Of a stretch of 64,000 bases of DNA, positions 7,788 to 15,509 are shown piece after piece; within the stretch, counting starts at the first letter, position 1; every line of letters begins with the position of its first letter. The stretch comes from Afipia sp. GAS231 (lineage in GTDB: Bacteria; Pseudomonadota; Alphaproteobacteria; Rhizobiales; Xanthobacteraceae): NCBI RefSeq assembly GCF_900103365.1, contig NZ_LT629703.1, positions 2,356,001 through 2,420,000 of the forward strand. Reading direction: 5' to 3'. The notes under the pieces are model-generated. The model saw only the letters and a program-made list of their open reading frames with translations. It did no database searches and was not told the DNA's origin. Both the position numbers and the translations under genes were made by a program.

Positions 7788-10544
7788 TCATGCCGCGTGC
7801 CTGATCTCGGGAGCGGCGGTCTGTTCCTTCAGCGCCGCGATCAGGCCGGGACGGTCGAACTTGGCGACGTAATCGTGGAAGCCGGCCTGCCGGCCGCGCT
7901 CGATCGCCGCCGGCGACACCATCGAGGACAACGCGATGATCGGCATCGCACTCAAGTGCTGGTCGGCCCGGATAACTTCCGCAAACTCGAACCCGTTCAT
8001 GTCGGGCATCTCGATGTCGGTCAGCACCACGTCGAAGACCTGGCCCGAGCGCAGCGCGGTGAGGCCTTCCTGGGCGTTGGGGGCGACCCGCACCTTGTAA
8101 CCGGCCGCCTTGAGTACCGGGGCCAGCATGTTGCGGAAGAAGGCTGAGTCGTCGACCAGCAGCACCGACTGCGACGACATCGACGGCCGCATCTCCTTGC
8201 GCGAGAACCAGTCGGCAAACGCCATCGGCAGGAAGTGGCCGACGTCGATCACTTCGGTGGCCTGGCCCTTGATCACGGCCGAACCCAGGATGCCGGACTG
8301 CGAGCCCGCCACCTCGATGTGCAGCCGCTCCTCGACGATGTCGATGATCTCGTCGACCACCAGACCCATCGAGCGGCCGTCGTCGGCGAACACCAGGATC
8401 GGCTGCGAGCCTGACGTTTGAACGGTGACCCCGTCCATCTGCACCAGCGGCATCAACTGCTCGCGGTACTGCACCATGTAGCGGCCGTTACTGAGTTCGA
8501 TCTTGTCGGTGGCGATCTCTTCCAGACGGGTGACGAGCCCGAGCGGCACCGCCTTGGGCTGGTTGGAGCCGGCGCGGAACACCAAGAGCGAGGTCAGCTG
8601 CTCGCCCGAGGAGGCGTGCGCCGCGGCATGGTCGTCGGCGAGATCGCGCGAGGCGGAGCCGGCCGCGCCCAGCGCCTTGGCAATGCCGTTGGGGTCGATG
8701 ATCATGATCACGGCGCCGTCACCCAGAATGGTGTTGCCGGAGAACATGTCGATGTGCCGCAGTTTGGTCGACATCGGCTTGACCACGATTTCTTCGGTGT
8801 GGAACACGCCGTCGACCACGATGCCAAACGTCTGGCTGCCGACTTGGGTGACCACGATAAAGCCGTTCTCGGGGTCGGACGAGGTACCGTCGTCGATCTT
8901 CAAAAGCTTCTTCAGGTGCATCAGCGGCAACAGCTTGTTGCGCAACCTCAAGACCGCCGTGTCCTTGATGCGCTCGATGCGGTGTTCGGAGTTGGCGCGG
9001 GCGCGGACCAGCTCGACGACAGACAATTGCGGAATCGCAAAGCGGTCGCCGGCGGCTTCGACGATCAGGGCCGAGACGATGGCCAAGGTCAGCGGGATCT
9101 TGATGGTGACGGAAGAGCCCTCGCCGGCCACCGACTTGATGTCGATGGTGCCGCCGATCTGGTCGATATTGGTGCGCACCACGTCCATGCCGACGCCGCG
9201 GCCGGAGACCGAGGTGACGGCGGCCGCGGTCGAGAAGCCCGGCGCGAAGATGAACTTGTGGATCTGGGCTTCGGTCATCTTCTCCAGATCAGCCTCGGAG
9301 ACCAGGCCGTTCTGGACCGCCTTGGCCTTGATCCGCTCGGTGTTGAGGCCGCGGCCGTTGTCGGCGATGCAGATGATGATGTGGCCGCCTTCATGGTAGG
9401 CGGAGAGGCGGATGGTGCCCTGCTCGGGCTTCCCTGCGGCCGAGCGCTCACTGGGCGTCTCGAGACCATGGTCGGCGGAGTTGCGCACCATGTGCGTCAA
9501 CGGATCCTTGATCAGGTCGAGCACTTGCCGATCGAGTTCGGTGTCGGCGCCGTGCATCTCCAGTTCGATCTGCTTGCCGAGTTCGCCCGAGAGGTCGCGG
9601 ACGATGCGGGGCAGTTTCTGCCAGGCGTTGCCGATCGGCTGCATCCGCGTCTTCATGACGCCTTCCTGCAGCTCGGCGGTGACATTGGAGAGCCGCTGCA
9701 GCGGCACCTTGAACTCGGTGTCCTCGTTGCGGCGGGAGATCTCCAGGAGCTGGTTGCGGGTCAGCACCAGCTCGGAGACCATGGTCATCAGGTGTTCCAG
9801 CGTGTCCACGTTGACGCGGATCGACTGGTTGGCGATTTTGTCGGCTTCCTGGACGTCGGTCTCGGCGGATACCGGCTTCCTGACGGCCTTGGCTTTGGCG
9901 CGCGGCTCGGGAGCGGCTTCCGGCGCGGCGGCGGGCGCGGCGGCCTTGGCGACCGGGGCAGCTGCAACCACAGGCGCGGGCGCGGGCTCGACTTCGATGG
10001 CGGTCTCGCGGAAGGCGCGTTCGAGGTCGTCGAGCGAGACTTCGCCCGGACGCAGCGGACGTTCCAGCACCTGCTCGACCAAAGTGCCGGCTACGCTGGT
10101 CGCGGGGGCTGCCGGCGCAACCGGAGGTGCAGCGACCACGGGCACTGCCTCAACTGCAGCCTCGGCATGCTTGCCTTCGGCCATCTCGTGCAGTTTCTCG
10201 ATCAGGTCTTCGTCGGTGCCTTCGGGCTCGGTCTCGGTGGCCTCGAGGCCGGCGAGGATTTCCTTGATGCGGTCGATCGAGGACAGGATCAGCGTCACCG
10301 CACCGGCCGTCACCGGCATGCCGTCGCGGAATTTGCCCATCAGCGTCTCGCCGGCATGGGCCAGCGCTTCGAGCCGGGGTAAGCCAAGGAAGCCGCAGGT
10401 GCCTTTGATCGTGTGAACCAGCCGGAAGATGTTATCCAGAATCTTGGCGTCCGTCGGATCCTGCTCGAACCGCACCAACTGATTATCGACCGTATCCAGG
10501 CTCTCGCTGGTCTCGGTCAAAAACTCCCGCAACAAATCATCCAT
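7788..10544 (-). CDS. cheA: hybrid chemotaxis histidine kinase CheA with C-terminal receiver
   Basis: I start at the ATG at 10544 (MDDLLREFLTET), preceded by GAAGG; this gives 918 residues. Order of domains: HPt with phospho-accepting His in VHTIKGTCGFLG (about 48); a long Ala/Pro-rich linker (130-240); dimerisation and ATPase region with N-box LTHMVRNSADHGLE, DNGRGL and GVGMDVV; a CheW-like domain; a second CheW-like stretch (LTSLLVFRAGSNQPKAVPLG to about 770); and a receiver with LLVDDSAFF and VVLTDIEMPDMNG. The fused receiver marks the hybrid CheA-REC type, which often serves as phosphate sink or branch point. It heads the cheAWY transcript. Confidence 0.95.
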   Translation of the reverse strand: MDDLLREFLTETSESLDTVDNQLVRFEQDPTDAKILDNIFRLVHTIKGTCGFLGLPRLEALAHAGETLMGKFRDGMPVTAGAVTLILSSIDRIKEILAGLEATETEPEGTDEDLIEKLHEMAEGKHAEAAVEAVPVVAAPPVAPAAPATSVAGTLVEQVLERPLRPGEVSLDDLERAFRETAIEVEPAPAPVVAAAPVAKAAAPAAAPEAAPEPRAKAKAVRKPVSAETDVQEADKIANQSIRVNVDTLEHLMTMVSELVLTRNQLLEISRRNEDTEFKVPLQRLSNVTAELQEGVMKTRMQPIGNAWQKLPRIVRDLSGELGKQIELEMHGADTELDRQVLDLIKDPLTHMVRNSADHGLETPSERSAAGKPEQGTIRLSAYHEGGHIIICIADNGRGLNTERIKAKAVQNGLVSEADLEKMTEAQIHKFIFAPGFSTAAAVTSVSGRGVGMDVVRTNIDQIGGTIDIKSVAGEGSSVTIKIPLTLAIVSALIVEAAGDRFAIPQLSVVELVRARANSEHRIERIKDTAVLRLRNKLLPLMHLKKLLKIDDGTSSDPENGFIVVTQVGSQTFGIVVDGVFHTEEIVVKPMSTKLRHIDMFSGNTILGDGAVIMIIDPNGIAKALGAAGSASRDLADDHAAAHASSGEQLTSLLVFRAGSNQPKAVPLGLVTRLEEIATDKIELSNGRYMVQYREQLMPLVQMDGVTVQTSGSQPILVFADDGRSMGLVVDEIIDIVEERLHIEVAGSQSGILGSAVIKGQATEVIDVGHFLPMAFADWFSRKEMRPSMSSQSVLLVDDSAFFRNMLAPVLKAAGYKVRVAPNAQEGLTALRSGQVFDVVLTDIEMPDMNGFEFAEVIRADQHLSAMPIIALSSMVSPAAIERGRQAGFHDYVAKFDRPGLIAALKEQTAAPEIRHAA

Positions 10545-10670
10545 GAAACTGGCCTTCGTACGCACCGGCACGCGACATCGACGTGCTCAGACGGAACTTG
10601 GCCAGCTTCCATGCAAAGCGTTTAATATTGGTTGAGCAAATGGAAAAGAACGGTCTCAACAAAGAGATAA

Positions 10671-10694
10671 GGCCGCGGCAAAGAATCCGCGGCC
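10671..10694 (-). terminator. hairpin downstream of chpT
   Basis: GGCCGCGG and CCGCGGCC arms flank an 8-nt loop, 24 nt past the chpT stop. On the minus strand the stem is followed by TTATCTCTTTG, a poor T-tract. It probably terminates chpT transcription or weakens read-through into cheA. Confidence 0.55.
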
Positions 10695-10718
10695 CCACGT
10701 CAACTTTTGATTAACCAA

Positions 10719-11369
10719 TTAGGCGGCGGTCACGACCACCTTTTCGCCGTCGAGCGCGAGCGTCACGCTCAACCCGCAGGCCTGCGCCAGCAGCCGCGTA
10801 TAGTAAGGCTGCACCGCATGGGCATCGATCGACGCGGTCGAACTGGCGCTGACAAGATCGGCGATGTTCTGCGGCACGCGGGCATTGAGACCAGCCGACG
10901 TCACGCGAAAGCTCATGGTCTCGCCGTCACCGATCGGGTCGATCGTCAGCGTGCCGCCGCGCGGGATGGTCTGCTGGGCAATGATCAGCATGTTCAACAG
11001 CAGCTTGACGCGATTCTTCGGCAGCAGCAGGCGCGGCAGATTCCAGCTGATGGTGATCTTGCCGTCCTCGATGTGGCCCCGCGCCATGTTCTGTGCATCG
11101 CCGAGATCGATCTGCGCGCCGGCCGATCCCGCCGCGCCGAAGGCCAGGCGGCAGAACTGCAGCCGCGCCGAAGCGGTCTTGGCGCTCTTGCGGATCAAAT
11201 CGAGCGCGAAATCGCGATCTTCGGGCTTCGGATTGTCGTCGAGAACCTCAAGCCCATTGACGATGGCGCCAACTGGACTGATGAGATCGTGACAGACCCG
11301 CGAGCACAACAGCGCCGCAAGTTCGAGGGCATCGGGAACCGGACCGGGAGACGAAGTGCCAGACATCAT
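10719..11369 (-). CDS. chpT: histidine phosphotransferase ChpT
   Basis: A 216-residue protein. LCSRVCHDLISPVGAIVNGLEVL carries the phospho-accepting His and matches the dimerisation-phosphotransfer helix of ChpT. The C-terminal half resembles a degenerate kinase ATPase fold (LLPKNRVKLLLNMLIIAQQTIPRGG). In Caulobacter, ChpT relays phosphate from CckA to CtrA and CpdR in cell-cycle control. It lies directly upstream of cheA on the same strand, with a weak terminator between, so coregulation with chemotaxis is possible but not shown. Confidence 0.9.
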   Translation of the reverse strand: MMSGTSSPGPVPDALELAALLCSRVCHDLISPVGAIVNGLEVLDDNPKPEDRDFALDLIRKSAKTASARLQFCRLAFGAAGSAGAQIDLGDAQNMARGHIEDGKITISWNLPRLLLPKNRVKLLLNMLIIAQQTIPRGGTLTIDPIGDGETMSFRVTSAGLNARVPQNIADLVSASSTASIDAHAVQPYYTRLLAQACGLSVTLALDGEKVVVTAA

Positions 11370-11490
11370 TTGTTCCTGGAAAACCGCTGGAGTCGCGGAC
11401 TGTTACGAATCACGCATGCGTGCTGGTTTGATACACCGCGCAGCCGCAGGCTGCCAGCACGGGCCGGTCACAGGTATGAAGGACGACCAA

Positions 11491-11524
11491 CAAATGGGCT
11501 CCGCTGCAGCAAATGGGCTCCGCT
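11491..11524. repeat. short direct repeat before cysQ
   Basis: CAAATGGGCTCCGCT occurs twice (11491-11505 and 11510-11524), separated by 4 nt. The second copy ends 1 nt before the cysQ ATG, where a Shine-Dalgarno sequence would be expected. Confidence 0.7.
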
Positions 11525-11525
11525 C

Positions 11526-12353
11526 ATGAATGAGGCAAGCCCGTCCGTCATCGATGGCGAGGCCGCTGCCGCGCTGCTGGAATCGCTGACCGATCTGGTG
11601 ATCGCGGCCGGCGACGCCATTCTGGCGGTCAACCGCACCTCCATGAAGGTCGACGGCAAGAGCGACGGATCGCCGGTAACGGAGGCCGACCTCGCAGCCG
11701 ACCGCATCATCGCGGAAGGCCTGGCGCGGCTGGCGCCTGATATTCCCTCGCTTTCGGAGGAGCGCGCCCGCGAGGCGCGGCTGCCCTTCAAAGAGAGCTT
11801 CTTTCTGATCGACCCCCTCGACGGCACCAAGGAATTCGTCGCCGGCCGCAACGAGTTCACCGTCAACCTGGCGCTGGTGACCCATGGGATGCCGCTGCTC
11901 GGGATCGTCGGCGCACCGGCGCTGGGGCTGATCTGGCGCGGCATCGTCGGCCGCGGAGCGGAGCGGATAACGCTTCGCGCCGGCGCACCGCTGGCGGAAC
12001 CGATACGCACCCGCGCCTGCCCGCCGCGCGGCGCGCCGTGGACGGTGGCGGTCAGCCGTTCGCATGGCGACGCCAGAACCGAAGCCTTTATCGCGGGGCG
12101 GCCAGGGGCGGTGCGGTCCGAACTCGGTTCGGCCGTCAAATTCGGCCGGGTGGCCGAAGGCCTAGTCGATATCTACCCCCGGCTGTCGCCGACCAGCGAA
12201 TGGGATGTCGGGGCCGGCCATGCCGTGATCACCGCGGCCGGCGGCAAGATCACGGATTCAAACGGAGCCGCCCTGCATTTCGGCGCCGGGCGCGAGGATT
12301 TTATTATTCCGGAGTTTATCGCCTGGGGCGATCCGGCTGCGGCGGGAGAGTGA
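11526..12353 (+). CDS. cysQ: 3'(2'),5'-bisphosphate nucleotidase CysQ / inositol monophosphatase family
   Basis: A 275-residue Mg-dependent phosphatase that hydrolyses PAP (by-product of sulfate assimilation) or a related phosphate ester. Motifs: GSPVTEADLAADRII, the metal-binding IDPLDGTKEFVAGRNEFTVNLALV, and near the C-terminus TSEWDVGAGHAVITAAGG. The pair DPLDGTKEF and TSEWDVGAGHA favours CysQ over inositol monophosphatase. The start at 11526 is the first ATG clear of antisense chpT sequence. It is convergent with the YHS gene, 9 nt away. Confidence 0.88.
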   Translation: MNEASPSVIDGEAAAALLESLTDLVIAAGDAILAVNRTSMKVDGKSDGSPVTEADLAADRIIAEGLARLAPDIPSLSEERAREARLPFKESFFLIDPLDGTKEFVAGRNEFTVNLALVTHGMPLLGIVGAPALGLIWRGIVGRGAERITLRAGAPLAEPIRTRACPPRGAPWTVAVSRSHGDARTEAFIAGRPGAVRSELGSAVKFGRVAEGLVDIYPRLSPTSEWDVGAGHAVITAAGGKITDSNGAALHFGAGREDFIIPEFIAWGDPAAAGE

Positions 12354-12362
12354 GGGCGGCGT

Positions 12363-12869
12363 CTACTGCGACAGTCCCTCTTCCAGCACCGGCCAGCGCG
12401 CCTCTGCGTCCTTGAGAAAACGCGCCGGATTGGCCGCAAAGGCGTCGCGGCTGTCCTCGCGACCGAACAGATAGAGCCGCTGGTCAACGATCAGCCAGAT
12501 CCGCGGGTTGCCGGCATAGGTCACCCCGCGCCCAATATCGACCGGATCGTAGCCGCCGAAGCGGGGACCGTAGACCTCCGGATGGGAGACAAAAGAGGCC
12601 CGGTTGCCCTCGTTGCGGAAGCGCCAGACCGTGCCGGATTCGGCGGCCTCGAAATCGGGCACTCCCTGGATGGCCTGGGATTCAGTGAAATAGGCCACAG
12701 CGTCGAAACCCGCGATCGCAAGGCCGGAATAGCGGTTCATCACCACCCTTTCGGTGGTCTGGGCATAAGCTGCGAAATCGACACCGAAACCGGCGAAAAA
12801 GCCCGCCAGCAGCGCAAAAAAGGCCATTCCGGGGCGCCAACCGTATCTTTCCTGCCGTTGTGCCGTCAT
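12363..12869 (-). CDS. exported YHS-domain protein
   Basis: About 168 residues from the ATG at 12869 (an in-frame ATG at 12887 adds six). A basic start and hydrophobic segment (GMAFFALLAGFFAGFGVDFAAYAQ) predict export. The mature part begins with the YHS-like core (MNRYSGLAIAGFDAVAYF) and continues with WRFRNEGNRASFVSHPEVYGPRFGGYDPVDIGRG. YHS domains are often tied to metal-handling proteins. No partner gene is evident; neighbours are cysQ (convergent) and eipA (divergent). Confidence 0.75.
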   Translation of the reverse strand: MTAQRQERYGWRPGMAFFALLAGFFAGFGVDFAAYAQTTERVVMNRYSGLAIAGFDAVAYFTESQAIQGVPDFEAAESGTVWRFRNEGNRASFVSHPEVYGPRFGGYDPVDIGRGVTYAGNPRIWLIVDQRLYLFGREDSRDAFAANPARFLKDAEARWPVLEEGLSQ

Positions 12870-12982
12870 AGTTGGTGCCGATAACATTCGAGTCGAGGGG
12901 ACACTGGACGCAACCTAGAGCCGTGCGTATTGGCGTCAGGTTAAGGAACGGCGGCCAGAATTTCGATACCAGGGGTTCTTTG

Positions 12983-13585
12983 ATGATTTTTGCTTCACGC
13001 CTTGCCGCGGTGACGGTAGCCGCGCTGATGTGCTGGACCGTGCAGGCTCAAGCACAGCAGGCGCAACCGCAGCCTTTGCCGCCGCCGCAACAGCAGGGCC
13101 CCGCGACCTTCGGGCCCGATGAGCTGGTCGGTGCAGGGCACAAGTTCTTCGGCAACGTCTCGCGTGGTCTTGCCTCGATCATCGAGCGCGCGGTCAGCCA
13201 GTGGGGCCTGCCCAACGGCTACGTGCTCGGCGAGGAAGGCTCAGGCGCGTTTGTCGCGGGCCTGCGTTACGGCGAAGGCACGCTCTACACCAAGAACGCC
13301 GGCGACTTGCGGGTGTACTGGCAGGGACCGTCGGTCGGCTTCGACTGGGGCGGCGACGGCGCGCGCACCATGACGCTGGTCTACAACCTGCCCGCCACCA
13401 ACGCGATCTATCAGCGCTTCGCCGGCATCGACGGCTCAGCCTATATCGTCGGCGGTTTCGGCATGACGGCGCTGACCGCCAACAACATCGTGCTGGTTCC
13501 GATCCGCTCCGGCATCGGCCTGCGGCTCGGCGCCAATATCGGCTATCTCAAATATACCCCGCGCGCGACCTGGAACCCGTTCTGA
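12983..13585 (+). CDS. eipA: DUF1134 envelope protein, EipA-like
   Basis: A 200-residue protein starting at ATG 12983, with AGGGG 7 nt upstream. It has a signal peptide (MIFASRLAAVTVAALMCWTVQAQAQ), a short Gln/Pro linker and a glycine-rich beta domain (GEEGSGAFVAGLRYGEGTLYTK, FDWGGDGARTMTLVYNLP, GGFGMTALTANNIVLVPIRSGIGLRLGANIGYLKYT), which is the DUF1134 pattern. In Brucella and Caulobacter, EipA is a periplasmic protein linked to envelope integrity. It appears monocistronic. Confidence 0.82.
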   Translation: MIFASRLAAVTVAALMCWTVQAQAQQAQPQPLPPPQQQGPATFGPDELVGAGHKFFGNVSRGLASIIERAVSQWGLPNGYVLGEEGSGAFVAGLRYGEGTLYTKNAGDLRVYWQGPSVGFDWGGDGARTMTLVYNLPATNAIYQRFAGIDGSAYIVGGFGMTALTANNIVLVPIRSGIGLRLGANIGYLKYTPRATWNPF

Positions 13586-13750
13586 GCCTGTTTCGAACGC
13601 CTGTCCGGTGCTGACGGCGCGTGCTTGTTGATTCGCGTGCCTGTCGATTCTTGGCTCGCGGATTCAGGTTAACGTGCCATTGGGCTGGCCTTGGGCCGGT
13701 CCGCCATGGCATTGTGCTTAACAATTCCTTTTGGTGTGGAGTGACCATCC

Positions 13751-15052
13751 ATGATCGAACCGATCATGTATCTGGCGATCGGTTTTCTGGTCTCGATGCT
13801 GTTTGGCCTGATGATCGTGCCGCTGGTGCATAACCGCGCGGTGCGGCTGACGACCCGGCGGCTCGAAGCGGCCACCCCGCTGTCGATGGCCGAGATCCAG
13901 GCCGACAAGGACCAGTTGCGCGCGGAATTCGCGATGTCGGCGCGGCGGCTCGAGATGAGCGTCGATCAGCTCCGCAACAAGACCACCAGCCAGCTCGCCG
14001 AACTCGGCAAGAAATCCGATGCGATCAACCGCATGAAGATCGAGCTCGGCGAAAAGAACGCCACCATCTTCTCGCTGGAAGCGCGCGAGAAGGCGGTGAA
14101 GGAGCAGTTGCGCGCCACCGAAGAGGAATTCGCGGCCAAGACCGAGATGCTGCGCGGCGCCGAAACCGCGCTGACCGACAAGCAGGCCGAACTCGCCAGG
14201 ATCAACCACGAATTGTCCGACCGTTCGATGATGGCGGACAGCCGCCAGGTCGAGCTGGTCGCGGTGCGCACCCAGATCGAGGAGCTCAAGGGCCGCGTCG
14301 GCGATGCCGAAAAGGAATTTTCGGCGACCCAAGCCCGGCTCGCGCAGGAACGCACCGAATCCGAAAACGTGACGCGCGAACTGACGGATGCGCGCGGCCG
14401 CGTCGAAAACCTGAGCCAGCGCGTCACCGATCTCGACCGGCAACTGATCGTCCAGGTCAAGGAAGCCGAGATGCTCGGCAACCGCGTCAACGATCTCGAA
14501 GGCCGTCTCGCCACCCAGGGCAAGCTCTTGGCCGAACGCGAATATGAAAACAACCAGCTCAAGCAGACCAACCAGGCTGCCGAGCGCATCATGATGGACC
14601 TTCGCAACGAACTCGCGACGGCATCCTCGAGCGGCGCCAGTTCGGCGGCGATCGAGAAACTGCGCACCGAGAAGGCGGCCGTCGAAGACCAGCTTCGTGT
14701 CGCGCGCGACGAACGCGCCAAACTGCAGCGCGACATCAACGCGATCCAGCAGCAGGCCGAAAGCTCCTGGGCCACCGAGCGCATGGAAAATGCGCTGCTG
14801 CGCGAGCGCATCAACGACATCGCCGCCGAAGTCGCCAAGCTCGCGATGCAGCTCGAAGGCCCGAATTCGGCGATCGAGGCCATGTTGGCCGCGGAACCGG
14901 CGGCCCCCAAAACCCCCGCAAAACCCGCCAACGACATCGCCGGCCACGGCGCACCCGCCCCCGTCGGCCCTTCCGAAGGCGGCGGGACGCTGGCCGAACG
15001 CATCCGCGCCCTGCAATCCCACGCCTCCCGCGCCCGCCAGCAGGGGGCGTAA
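13751..15052 (+). CDS. membrane-anchored long coiled-coil protein
   Basis: A 433-residue protein with one N-terminal membrane segment (YLAIGFLVSMLFGLMIVPLV, residues 7-26). Residues about 45-380 are dominated by heptad-like charged helices (QADKDQLRAEFAMSARRLE, NRVNDLEGRLATQGKLLAE, and LRTEKAAVEDQLRVARDERAKL). The C-terminal 60 residues are Ala/Pro-rich and probably disordered. The architecture suggests a cytoplasmic scaffold tethered to the membrane. No enzymatic motif is present and I cannot name a function. Confidence 0.75.
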   Translation: MIEPIMYLAIGFLVSMLFGLMIVPLVHNRAVRLTTRRLEAATPLSMAEIQADKDQLRAEFAMSARRLEMSVDQLRNKTTSQLAELGKKSDAINRMKIELGEKNATIFSLEAREKAVKEQLRATEEEFAAKTEMLRGAETALTDKQAELARINHELSDRSMMADSRQVELVAVRTQIEELKGRVGDAEKEFSATQARLAQERTESENVTRELTDARGRVENLSQRVTDLDRQLIVQVKEAEMLGNRVNDLEGRLATQGKLLAEREYENNQLKQTNQAAERIMMDLRNELATASSSGASSAAIEKLRTEKAAVEDQLRVARDERAKLQRDINAIQQQAESSWATERMENALLRERINDIAAEVAKLAMQLEGPNSAIEAMLAAEPAAPKTPAKPANDIAGHGAPAPVGPSEGGGTLAERIRALQSHASRARQQGA

Positions 15053-15064
15053 TACCCCTGCCCT

Positions 15065-15130
15065 TTGTTTTGACGCGCTTTCTTCACGCGAGCCGGTTTC
15101 CGGGGCACCAGAAACAAAATCGCGAAAACA
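15065..15130 (-). repeat. dispersed repeat (CCGGTTCGCGTGAAG family)
   Basis: Read on the minus strand, this intergenic stretch contains CCGGCTCGCGTGAAGAAAG and GCGCGTCAAAAC. These match, with small changes, copies at 28385-28500 and 36170-36222 on the plus strand. It is an intergenic repeat with no coding signal. Confidence 0.6.
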
Positions 15131-15221
15131 ACCCCATGCAAAGTAGAATGGCACCCGAAAAACGGCCCGGCGTCGCCACCAACCTAATCTCGTCCCGCTC
15201 TAATTTAGGGCCGACTATTGC

Positions 15222-15250
15222 TTGACACCACGGGTCCGCAAAACGTAAAT
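15222..15250 (+). promoter_or_regulatory. candidate promoter of tRNA-Val
   Basis: TTGACA at 15222-15227 is followed after 17 nt by GTAAAT, a weak -10 match. The start site would fall about 35 nt before the tRNA gene. Assignment is by consensus and spacing only. Confidence 0.45.
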
Positions 15251-15290
15251 CGCGGGCTCTGACGGCCCCCATTTCGGGGCAAAAATTCCC

Positions 15291-15365
15291 GGGCGCATAG
15301 CTCAGCGGGAGAGCGTTCCCTTCACACGGGAGAGGTCCAAGGTTCGATCCCTTGTGCGCCCACCA
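15291..15365 (+). tRNA. tRNA-Val (anticodon CAC)
   Basis: A complete cloverleaf can be folded. The acceptor arms GGGCGCA and TGCGCCC pair, and the D-stem is GCTC/GAGC. The anticodon stem TTCCC/GGGAG encloses loop TTCACAC, giving anticodon CAC. The T-arm is CAAGG-TTCGATC-CCTTG, and discriminator A is followed by an encoded CCA. An A/T-rich gene of foreign appearance follows directly, but I found no second copy of the tRNA 3' end in the window. Confidence 0.95.
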
Positions 15366-15509
15366 TTTAAGTCATTCAGTCGACTTAGATATCCCGAAGC
15401 TAACCAACCTCCGAAAATCAAAAATTGCAGCTGGTCACACCTGGTCACAGCTGGAGGTTCGATAGCGACTATTCGGAAACATAGAGACAAGTGGCATTTC
15501 AGTTTCGAA

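Noticed and set aside
8418..10382. A 654-residue plus-strand open frame opposite cheA
   Set aside because: It is an antisense shadow of the high-GC cheA gene, rich in Gly/His/Asp/Arg with no domain, while cheA has complete motifs throughout.
10707..11525. N-terminal extension of the cysQ reading frame
   Set aside because: It runs antisense to chpT and is not protein-like; the phosphatase fold begins after the ATG at 11526.
13718..15154. A 478-residue minus-strand frame opposite the coiled-coil gene
   Set aside because: The plus-strand frame has a clear membrane segment and heptad pattern; the opposite frame has only composition bias.
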